Shown here: positions 24,052 to 34,600 of the stretch, piece by piece
Layout of the letters: each line of letters starts with the position of its first letter
Numbering within the stretch: position 1 is the stretch's first letter
NCBI GenBank assembly: GCA_958496175.1
Contig: OY292278.1
Location: 5,456,001-5,520,000 of the forward strand
From: Sisyra terminalis
Taxonomy: Eukaryota > Arthropoda > Insecta > Neuroptera > Sisyridae
Reading direction: 5' to 3'
DNA length: 64,000 nucleotides
Notes under the pieces: model-generated
The model's input: only the letters and a program-made list of their open reading frames with translations
What the model was told of the DNA's origin: nothing
Database searches by the model: none
Position numbers and translations under genes: made by a program

Positions 24052-24059
24052 TTTATATA
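24052..24059 (-). promoter_or_regulatory. TATA box of receptor copy 2
   Basis: TATATAAA on the minus strand begins 38 nt upstream of the ATG at 24021, the same position as in copy 1. The sequence between box and ATG (ATTCATTTAATTATCTCAAA) is nearly identical in the two copies. Confidence 0.6.
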
Positions 24060-25003
24060 CCGTTTTTGAAACCGCATTCTGAAAATTTCAATAAATTCCG
24101 AAAAGTATGCAGAATTCATTAATTTAATTGAAATAATAATACGGTTTTTAACATAACCATGTGTTTTTATTGGGTAAATTGACTTTTGCAATCAATAAAT
24201 GAGAGTTGCACTTATTTTAAGGTAAGACTTTTAAATCAAATATAAGAGTAACGGTTTGATTGAATATTTTTTTCTCTTTTATATAGATTTTCCTCTAATT
24301 GACTTAATGGCCCATGGAATGGTACACATCTAGACTCAAGAAATTTATGAAATTTGGCTAAAATATTCCATCAAAATCTTGGTAATAATTGTTAATCTTT
24401 AAGATAAATCTATAAATCTTTCGCCACACTTCTCAACATTTGAAGACATTGTAAATGTTCCAAAAAAACCGATTAGAAGTTGTTGAAAGTTATTAAAAGT
24501 AAAATGCCTTTTTTTAACAGGAGTCAATAAGGTGATATGGATGACTATTCCTTAAAAAGGAAGAAGAAAACTTTAAAAGAATGGACTTCATCCAATCTAG
24601 AGGATACCTTGTAGAATATGATGCATTGGATGAGGAATTACAACTGGTAGGATACAAAAAATAAACTATATTCTTCAGGATTAAGGAATTACATATGTAA
24701 AATGCTCACTAAAATATATAAAAACGAAACTTGCTTTCATAATTATTAAAATAGTTTTTATTTCATTAAATTTTACAACTTGCATCAACCGATTTCTGTT
24801 AATATTTTCAAGGAAAAATCTTAAAAACATTTTTAAAGTTACAATTATTTGTCAGGCTTACGATTAGTGCTTCCTTCTTAAAAATGTTTCAAGTAGTAAA
24901 TATTTATGAATTGGAACCAATTCGTGCGTGAAAGTATGTTTTTAATTTTCTTTAAATACTTAATTAGTGTTTTTCCACAAAGATTGAATTCTTCCAATAA
25001 AAA
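24060..25003. other. Intergenic region between receptor copies 2 and 3
   Basis: AT-rich sequence with no gene, no clear repeat and no RNA gene that I can support. It must contain the upstream region of copy 2 and the 3' end of copy 3. Confidence 0.5.
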
Positions 25004-27511
25004 TCAATTAATCTCCAACATTGATTTTTTAGTGAATGATATTTTCTTCAATGATTCGTGTAAGAAGCTTTTCAGATTAATTTTCTTCTGTATTTTAGTT
25101 TGCAGAACTTCCAACGACAGAAACATCAACGCTAGTCCAACCCCAAACAAGAACACATAAAAAGCTCCATAAGCATCCCCCAACGTTACCGTAACAAAAT
25201 TGGATCCAGCACTTTCACACTTGGGCTTTCCTGCAAAAGCTTTCAAGTGTCCACGTATCAAAATGCCTCGTTCCTGCATCTGATGGAATCTAAAAACGAC
25301 AATTATTTGGATATTTCAGGTAAATAAATCGTTGACATACACCGTCTTTATGAGATCAGAAAAGGTTGAATTTTTTGGAGATGCAAAATAAAAGTTTGTT
25401 GCACCATTGTATGTAATTGTTTTGAGACCACATTTTTCATGTTCTTGAAAAGTATATTGAGTCAATCGATACGCTTCGTTCACGGGCATTCCAAATGCAA
25501 ATTGGTCCAACTGCATTTTTCGGATGCCAACTGAAGATTCGTAAATGTGTGGCTTTTCAAATATTGGATTGATCTTTTTTTGCCAAATATTTTTCAAAAT
25601 CACATCAGATGTCGACTGAAATATAAATTAGATAACAGCATTTACTGCACAATGCAAAGATCTTTGTTAAATCATCATTGATCATTGTTAAATTTGCATA
25701 ATAAAGGTAAAATAACTTATTTGATTACTTTTAAATAATGTAGATTGTACGAAGTATTTTCAATTCCGAGTTTAAGCCGTGATTTTGATAAATCCGACAA
25801 CGAATTGATTTTCGAGCTGGACGACTGCAGTAGAACGATTATGTTGGCGGAATACGCTGTGTAGAGGAAAAAAAGAGCCAAAAACGTGACCAGAAGAACA
25901 ATACGACCCGAAAAGCTTCGCGGTTCAAATGTGGTTCCTTGTTGGCAAACCGCCGAAACGCTAATCATCAAAACTTCCACAATTCCGAACTGTTGTTCCT
26001 CTGATCCAAGATTCAAACTATGCTCGGCCGTCCAACTAATATACAGAAATATGCAAACAACCCCAACCAGCAAACCACTGGAAATCCACAGGGAACTATC
26101 AAAAGACATCGAATACAAATTGTCGACGTAGGTGAGGGGTGGCTGCCGAAACACAAAACTGAATTGTGGACGCATTGTTGGAAAGAGGAACTTTGAAAAA
26201 CGTAAGTGGTCTGCAGTCATTCGAATACCAATCCCTAATTGAGATTGCAACTTATTTTGAGATTAATTTACTTTGGTTTTAGATCAATAATAACGTACCA
26301 GTTAAATCTACTTCATTTCTTTCGATGACTCCTGTCAATCCACTGTAGTGGCTTTGGTTGGACTTACGATTTCCTATGCTATTGACAAATGTAAATTTGG
26401 ATGTTGCATTTAACACTTGGGATAAGTGGTGGATGAAAATGTAATTGATTTTTAGCATGGGATCATAGCGAAGATACCTTGAAAAGAACCAATAATCTAT
26501 TTAGTTCAAAACGTTTCTTACAATTTTAATTTAAAAAAAAAGCTACTTTTAAACCATAAATGTTGATTAGATAATCTTAGATCTTTAATTTAATATAATT
26601 TCATACCGATAGTCATCCAAATGATTCATCGAATCATGATTTGTAATCAATGTACAAGCTGTAATAAAATTCTGTCGTAAATTCCAACGTCGCTGGAAAA
26701 ACGACAAATGCGATTGCAAATTAATTAATTTCCTGTCTAAAAAATTCCAAGTTGAGACATGATTTTCGACAATTAGAGCATCACTTGAACGAATTTTATA
26801 AATGGGATTCATAATGAATCCTTGTTGATGTGTATTTCGAGCGATGACTACATCGGAATCAATGAAAAATCCAAAATTACGATATTGCCGTTGCAAATTT
26901 TCGAGATCGAGCCAATCTTCAATCATTAACCAGTGATATGAAGGCAGAAAAACTGCATTTCGATCAAGCTAAAAGTGCATATTTTGATGAAATTGAATGA
27001 AAGAAATTTTGCAAAAAATGTTACATAATTTAAAAAATTTACGCTTGTGTTACACCTCATATCAATTATCATTAATCGTTGCTTAAAATCGATATAGTTT
27101 GAGTTGAACGTTGGTAAATTGGCGAAGAAATCATTGGTGATGGACAAAGAAAAATAATTTCTTTTACTCAAAATATTCTTGTAAATTAATTTTGCATGCT
27201 CTAAAATAAATTGAGGCAATTATTGGCTAACACTATTAAAAAACATTTTTTTTCTATGATCAGAAAAATTAAAAAGAATATATTTTATTTTTTAGATAAA
27301 GACCAAATTCTAGTATCCAATGGAAAAAAAATTGCTAAGTATACGAAAAATTACCAGAATCCAAACACAAATATGCCGAGACCAAATTTGGACGATCCAA
27401 ATCGTTAATATAATCAGAAATTAGGGATGCAGTTTCTATTTGATTCTTATCAGAAGCATTGGCAATTCCAAACCAAACACCAATTTGACAAAGAACAATA
27501 ATTGTTTTCAT
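25004..27511 (-). CDS. Ionotropic receptor, IR75-like, diverged copy 3
   Basis: Third receptor of the cluster. Exons (minus): 27355-27511, 27043-27200, 26607-26968, 26299-26477, 25729-26234, 25341-25615, 25004-25289; 1923 nt, 640 aa. The exon of 506 nt corresponds to exons 5 and 6 of copies 1 and 2 joined without an intron; the 179- and 275-nt exons keep their lengths. The start MKTIIVLCQIGVWFGIANAS is a signal peptide; an in-frame ATG at 27559 overlaps the TATA box and is rejected. S1 has TADH (292-295), where copies 1 and 2 have TADR. Then come FRQPPLTYVDNLY, TM1, CQQGT, SYSANIIVLLQ, FQEHEKCGLK, and TM3 in LGDAYGAFYVFLFGVGLALM. The donor of the sixth exon is GTATGT at 25340, chosen because it keeps frame (reads KTVFHQMQERG). 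It is probably functional and older than the copy 1/2 duplication. Confidence 0.88.
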
Positions 27512-27558
27512 TTTTTCTAACCGGAAACAGTAACAATCTAAAGTGCAACGAAAAAACA

Positions 27559-27566
27559 TATTTATA
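27559..27566 (-). promoter_or_regulatory. TATA box of receptor copy 3
   Basis: TATAAATA on the minus strand lies 55 nt upstream of the chosen ATG at 27511. A start site about 30 nt downstream would give a leader of roughly 25 nt and excludes the ATG at 27559. Confidence 0.6.
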
Positions 27567-28252
27567 GCTAGTTTTCCTCATCAAAAATGCAACAGAAAAT
27601 TATCAAATTGCAATTCATAAGTTTGTGCAATTGTAATTGTAGTTGCAAAATTGAATGTTGATGAGATATTTAATGTTTTGAATAAATTATGAAGGTAGCC
27701 AAGTGATTTGGCTTCGTTAAAAGTAGAAAATGAAAAAAATGTTTACTAATAACGTATAATTTCATTCCACTACTATCCCATTGTTTTTTTTTTTTTTTTT
27801 TTTTCATAAAACCAATTTGGAATGAGAAATAATTAAATTATAGCTTTGAAATATAAAATTTCATTAAATCAATGGTATAATTTCTAAAAATCGAATATAA
27901 ATATTTAAATAGATACACATTCGTCCGTAAAACTATAATTGCATTTAAATAAATTTAGGGGTTGATTTAAATACAGTAGACAAAGGTAGAATATTTAATT
28001 CTTGAAAATAAAATTCTCGATAGAAATTTCATGTTTCGATTTTTCTCGTCCAAGTCTCATCCCGTATAAAATTAAAATCATGAAATCAATAAAATTTGGA
28101 ACTCGAAATGCAACCACATGTAATTTTTTGTCGTAATTGATGCAAAATTGATTTTCTATTTTCCTAAATTTAATCCTTTAATCGAAGAACTACTTGAGTA
28201 ACTACTTTGAGGACTTCTGCTTTATATTAAGGAGAACAAACATTTCTTATGT
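27567..28252. other. AT-rich intergenic DNA with a T22 tract
   Basis: No gene seen. A run of about 22 T lies at 27783-27804. On the plus strand it would be a polypyrimidine tract and on the minus strand a poly(A) tract, perhaps the tail of an old retroposon, but no body can be identified beside it. Confidence 0.45.
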
Positions 28253-28626
28253 GTGTATACAATATATAAGATATATTGCAGTCCAATTTATGTAGTATAA
28301 TTTAATATAATTATGTATAAAAATTATGCCACAAACATAAATTTGAACAGAAGTTCAAACAAAAATATTCGTGACGCATTGCCCAGACACGTACTTCGAT
28401 TGCCAAGCAATCCTCATCAGTGGTCATCAAGTAGTTTGGATCACTCCGTAACTGCTTTGTGATGATTCACCACTGATGAGGATTGCTTGGCAATCGAAGT
28501 ACGTGTCTGGGCAATGCGTCACGAATATTTTTGTTTGAACTTCTGTTCAAATTTATGTTTGTGGTATGATTTTTATATATTATTATATTAAATTGGACTG
28601 AAATATATCTTATATATTGTATACAC
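28253..28626. repeat. Near-perfect inverted repeat element, arms ~160-170 bp, spacer ~46 bp
   Basis: Left arm is about 28253-28423, right arm about 28469-28626. They match over GTATACAATATATAAGATAT, CAGTCCAATTTA, CATAAATTTGAACAGAAGTT and GTGACGCATTGCCCAGACAC almost without change. The arms contain CTGATGAGGATTGCTTGGCA then ATCGAAG (right arm 28473-28499; complement in the left arm), which looks hammerhead-like. No coding capacity. The low arm divergence indicates a young or gene-converted element. Confidence 0.85.
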
Positions 28627-28827
28627 AGTATAACTGTTCAAAGTCAGCGAAAAAAAATCTTTTTTTTGATTTCTTATGTGGTTTTTTGACAATCGAACTT
28701 GAACTTGTTTGTCAGATGAGGAGAACTACTGGTTTAAAACATAAAGGCAGCGATAGTAAAATGGTAAAAAATTTAAAATGAAAAAATGTGTATTACACAA
28801 AAGCAGACAAGGCAAATTGCATAGTCA

Positions 28828-28829
<2 letters not shown>

Positions 28830-28889
<60 letters not shown>
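28830..28889. repeat. (TA)n microsatellite
   Basis: An uninterrupted alternating TA run of about 60 bp, immediately before the Helitron-like sequence. TA runs at this place are common at insect Helitron 5' ends. Confidence 0.95.
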
Positions 28890-28894
<5 letters not shown>

Positions 28895-29400
28895 AAGTCG
28901 TGTTAGTTACACTATTTATAACTCAAGAACGGCTGGACCAATTTTCATGAAATTTTCTATGTATATTCGGTAGGCATGGGAATCGGATATAAAGTATGTT
29001 TTATATCTCTAGAAGATTAAGATGTCCCTCGACATCTTCTGCAAATTTTAATCCTACTTGCCTATATACAATTTGTAATCATTGATGCCTGTGATTTATT
29101 TTGAAAAACGCTTAGCTTTTTATCTATTTAATTTATGTGTCATTTACATATTTTACTTAATATTTATTGTAATATGGAACAATTGGGGAAATGACAATCA
29201 TTTGCCAATATTATAAGGTCTTAAAATACAGCGATAAATCTACTGAGTTATGTTGTACTGGTGGAAAAGTACAATTTCCCCAATTGGTTCCACCATTAGA
29301 TTCATTAAGCTCATTAGTTTATGGGATACGAAATGATTGTAAAAACTTCTTGGCCAATATTCAAAAACTAAATAGTACTTTATAAATGATATCGTTTCGC
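28890..29400 (+). mobile_element. Helitron fragment (5' end and N-terminal replicase debris)
   Basis: The AAAGAAAGTCGTGTTAGTTA and AACTCAAGAACGGCTGGACC phrases after the TA run are typical of insect Helitron-type repeats. At 29191-29385 an open frame reads KYSDKSTELCCTGGKV then PPLDSLSSLVYG and FLANIQKLNSTL. This matches the zinc-motif region ahead of the Helitron helicase-like Rep domain (a CC-x-GGKV..P.L..PP pattern followed by FL..I...NS). The frame stops at 29385 and no Rep or helicase motif follows, so it is a 5'-terminal relic. Confidence 0.65.
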
Positions 29401-31647
29401 CCATAAAACAAATATGTGTAAGGAAGTACTGAAGAAAACAGGAATATTTCCAGTAAGCTTCCAGTTAATCCAGATTAATAGCGATCTTTGGATCGAATTA
29501 GCCAAAAAAACAGTTCAATTTTGAAGGACACAAAAAGACAAATACAAAAATATATTAAGAAATATCTATATATGTCTTTAAGCTCATCAATAGGTGAGAA
29601 TTTAAGGATTTTTTTTATGCATATGAGGTCAAAATGAGAGAATGGCGGCTTTAAATATATCGTTTAAGGAATTTGGAACCAGTTTGAGGTATTTATTATT
29701 TGTTGTCAATTATAAATACATTAACACCTTTTTCCAAATCCATTAGTAACACCTTTGGGCTTACCTGTTTCACACATTTTGGCCTTCAAGCTTTAACTAT
29801 GCTATTTTTTACCACCCGCTGATAGCAGGTAGAAAATCGTTTACAATTTACCACCAGCTTGGAATTAAGTCAGTTTCGGTCACAATATTGATCATTATGG
29901 ATCAAAGGTCGATAATTCGAACGTAAATTTCTGCCTACCTGCATTCTTTCGTATGATTCAATAACAGGTTTATTGATTTTGATAATATTTTGTTTTCAGG
30001 TACATCTTAGACGTGTTTCGCCAAAAATAAGTATAAAGGTCACAAACAAGTCTAATCTAAAAAGTTGAACGAATATTTTATTCTGATTTCATTTATGGTT
30101 CCAATCTGAAGACAGCTTTACTGATTTGATAGAAACTTTGTAATTAAGTTCAAATAATTTTTTTACGGAAAAAAAGGTTGCCTGTTTACGTTTAATTATT
30201 AATAATAAAAGTTGCATATACAAGAAGCTCAATTAAAATTATTAAATGGACATCCATTAATTGGATATAAATTGAACTCTTTTATTAAATATCTATGTTT
30301 TTTTAAGATATCAAAAATTAGCACACTTGAAATCAGGGGTGGCCAACCCAAATTGTATTGCGGGTCACTTCGGAAATGCATCATAACTGCGCGGGCCACC
30401 ATTAAAGTTATATCTCAAATTCTCCATACTAAATTTAGATACACCGTAAACATTTATAATATATTAATTTTTACCACTATGGTTATTATAAAATGTATAC
30501 ATTTTATAAAAGTCTGATACATCTCGCGGGTTGCCCAATTCTGACAATCTTTGATTGAAATAAACAATGAATATTCTATGTTTTATCTACTTATATAGAA
30601 TTGTTATATTGGTTTGCGTAGATTTCAAAAACTAAAAAAGTTTTGCATCCATTTAGCTCAAATTTTATCACGATATATAATCCGCTTTAATGATTGTTTT
30701 TATCTTTTCTTGCGTCAATAACATACCTGCGATCACAAAAAAACACAAAAATATTATTTCAAAAGATTTTCGTGAAATATTCAAATTTGTTAGCTGTTTA
30801 CTCTATTTTTCGTGTATTCATTTTGTTCGACAAATGTTATTTATTGTTATAAAGATTTTGAATAATTTAACACCTTATTAATTTAAAATATGACGGCGCT
30901 GAATACGTATAGAAATAAACTAGAAGCTACGAGTTCACAATTTTACCTTAAAGGTGGCAGTATAAACTTAAATTGATTTGGTGAACATATATGGTGAAAA
31001 TTCTAAAGTTATTGCATAGATGGCGAAGCAAACTTAAAATGATTCAAGTGAAAATACGTGCTAACAGTTCACCGTTTATGGCAAAGAGGGCGCAAGAAAC
31101 TTAAAAACTTCAGCCCACATGATAATTTCATTGGATTGTCACTTTAAGGTTTATTTTACTTTATCCAAATAAATTTTATTTCTAACGTTATAATTGTTTA
31201 AATTGAAGGACAATGTCGCAATTCAACTTCACAATATCAAAATTAAACAGAATGAATTTGAAACAGGAAATATTTATTGTAAAATGGTGAGTATGAATTC
31301 AGTAGTTACATACGGTTATATTTACATTCTGTTAGATTTGTAGATATTATCCTGCGTTTTCCAAACAAATACCATCCAAATATGCTTATATTAAAAAAGA
31401 AATCATGCAGAGAAGAATCTAATCAAAACATCAATCAATGTAAGCCACTGGGAATGCCGCATAAATATTGTGAATATCAGAAGAATATTTCCATCCACAA
31501 GTCACAACCACACGGGGTAAATAAACCATCAATTTTTAATCACCGAAATAGATATAAAATGTAAATCCCATGGATATATAAACAAGTCTTTTTGATGAGT
31601 TCTCGGTGACCTGAATTATTCAATACCGTTTAAAGTATTTTTATCTA
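29401..31647. other. AT-rich intergenic DNA with a probable hAT-like terminus
   Basis: At 30334 the sequence CAGGGGTGGCCAACCCAAAT followed by CGGGCCACC resembles the terminal repeats of hAT family elements. About 200 bp later CTCGCGGGTTGCCCAATTCTG may be the degraded opposite end. Otherwise nothing is recognisable. Open frames of 60-100 codons here have no protein-like content. The first satellite monomer begins at about 31648 after AAAGTATTTTTATCT. Confidence 0.4.
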
Positions 31648-34600
31648 AAATATTCTGCTTAATTTTAGCGAAAGAATCCATCCCTTATATCCTTTTTATG
31701 AACTTGAAAATAGTCCTTTTTGAAACTTTGAAACGATATTGCGGGTGTCCTTTTGCACACAGGACAAAATTTTTTTCACATTTCTTCTCACGTTAGAGCA
31801 TTGTTTGATAATCCGTTGACACAATATATCCTTATAAGGAAATCACACCCCTCAAAAACGACCAATTTTAAGGGCAAATTTGGTGCATGGGTTTTAACAT
31901 CCTTAACTTTCCGTTTTAATTTCCCAAGGATCTAGCCGTTTAATTCGAATTTTATTAATGCAATTCGGTTAAGCATGATTCAGTCTTAAATATTCTGCTT
32001 AATTTTAGCGATAGAATCCATCCCTTATATCCTTTTTATGAACTTGAAAATAGTCCTTTTTGAAACTTTGAAACGATATTGCGGGTGTCCTTTTGCACAC
32101 AGGACAAATTTTTTTTCACATTTCTTCTCACGTTAGAGCATTGTTTGATAATCCGTTGACACAATATATCCTTATAAGGAAATCACACCCCTCAAAAACG
32201 ACCAATTTTAAGGGCAAATTTGGTGCATGGGTTTTAACATCCTTAACTTTCCGTTTTAATTTCCCAAGGATCTAGCCGTTTAATTCGAATTTTATTAATG
32301 CAATTCGGTTAAGCATGATTCAGTCTTAAATATTCTGCTTAATTTTAGCGAAAGAATCCATCCCTTATATCCTTTTTATGAACTTGAAAATAGTCCTTTT
32401 TGAAACTTTGAAACGATATTGCGGGTGTCCCTTTGCACACAGGACAAAATTTTTTTCACATTTCTTCTCACGTTAGAGCATTGTTTGATAATCCGTTGAC
32501 ACAATATATCCTTATAAGGAAATCACTACCCTCAAAAACGACCAATTTTAAGGGCAAATTTGGTGCATTGGTTTTAACATCCTTAACTTTCCGTTTTAAT
32601 TTCCCAAGGATCTAGCCGTTTAATTCGAATTTTATTCATGCAATTCGGTTAAGCATGATTCAGTCTTAAATATTCTGCTTAATTTTAGCGAAAGAATCCA
32701 TCCCTTATATCCTTTTTATGAACTTGAAAAAAGTCCTTTTTGAAACTTTGAAACGATATTGCGGGTGTCCTTTTGCACACAGGACAAAATTTTTTTCACA
32801 TTTCTTCTCACGTTAGAGCATTGTTTGATAATCCGTTGACACAATATATCCTTATAAGGAAATCACACCCCTCAAAAACGACCAATTTTAAGGGCAAATT
32901 TGGTGCATGGGTTTTAACATCCTTAACTTTCCGTTTTAATTTCCCAAGGATCTAGCCGTTTAATTCGAATTTTATTCATGCAATTCGGTTAAGCATGATT
33001 CAGTCTTAAATATTCTGCTTAATTTTAGCGAAAGAATCCATCCCTTATATCCTTTTTATGAACTTGAAAATAGTCCTTTTTGAAACTTTGAAACGATATT
33101 GCGGGTGTCCTTTTGCACACAGGACAAAATTTTTTTCACATTTCTTCTCACGTTAGAGTATTGTTTGATAATCCGTTGACACAATATATCCTTATAAGGA
33201 AATCACACCCCTCAAAAACGACCAATTTTAAGGGCAAATTTGGTGCATTGGTTTTAACATCCTTAACTTTCCGTTTTAATTTCCCAAGGATCTAGCCGTT
33301 TAATTCGAATTTTATTCATGCAATTCGGTTAAGCATGATTCAGTCTTAAATATTCTGCTTAATTTTAGCGAAAGAATCCATCCCTTATATCCTTTTTATG
33401 AACTTGAAAATAGTCCTTTTTGAAACTTTGAAACGATATTGCGGGTGTCCTTTTGCACACAGGACAAATTTTTTTTCACATTTCTTCTCACGTTAGAGCA
33501 TTGTTTGATAATCCGTTGACACAATATATCCTTATAAGGAAATCGCCCCCCTCAAAAACGACCAATTTTAAGGGCAAATTTGGTGCATGGGTTTTAACAT
33601 CCTTAATTTTCCGTTTTAATTTCCCAAGGATCTAGCCGTTTAATTCGAATTTTATTCATGCAATTCGGTTAAGCATGATTCAGTCTTAAATATTCTGCTT
33701 AATTTTAGCGAAAGAATCCATCCCTTATATCCTTTTTATGAACTTGAAAATAGTCCTTTTTGAAACTTTGAAACGATATTGCGGGTGTCCTTTTGCACAC
33801 AGGACAAAATTTTTTTCACATTTCTTCTCACGTTAGAGCATTGTTTGATAATCCGTTGACACAATATATCCTTATAAGGAAATCACACCCCTCAAAAACG
33901 ACCAATTTTAAGGGCAAATTTGGTGCATGTGTTTCTACATCCTTAACTTTCCGTTTTAATTTCCCAAGGATCTAGCAGTTTAATTTGACTTTTATTAATG
34001 CAATTCGGTTAAGCATGATTCAGTCTTAAATATTCTGCTTAATTTTAGCGAAAGAATCCATCCCTTATATCCTTTTTATGAACTTGAAAATAGTCCTTTT
34101 TGAAACTTTGAAACGATATTGCGGGTGTCCTTTTGCACACAGGACAAAATTTTTTTCACATTTCTTCTCACGTTAGAGCATTGTTTGATAATCCGTTGAC
34201 ACAATATATCCTTATAAGGAAATCACACCCCTCAAAAACGACCAATTTTAAGGGCAAATTTGGTGCATGGGTTTTAACATCCTTAACTTTCCGTTTTAAT
34301 TTCCCAAGGATCTAGCCGTTTGATTCGAATTTTATTCATGCAATTCGGTTAAGCATGATTCAGTCTTAAATATTCTGCTTAATTTTAGCGAAAGAATCCA
34401 TCCCTTATATCCTTTTTATGAACTTGAAAATAGTCCTTTTTGAAACTTTGAAACGATATTGCGGGTGTCCTTTTGCACACAGGACAAAATTTTTTTCACA
34501 TTTCTTCTCACGTTAGAGCATTGTTTGATAATCCGTTGACACAATATATCCTTATATGGAAATCACACCCCTCAAAAACGACCAATTTTAAGGGCAAATT

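Noticed and set aside
27211..27408. Plus-strand open frame across receptor copy 3 exons
   Set aside because: Antisense to the first two exons of copy 3; Lys/Asn-rich by AT composition.
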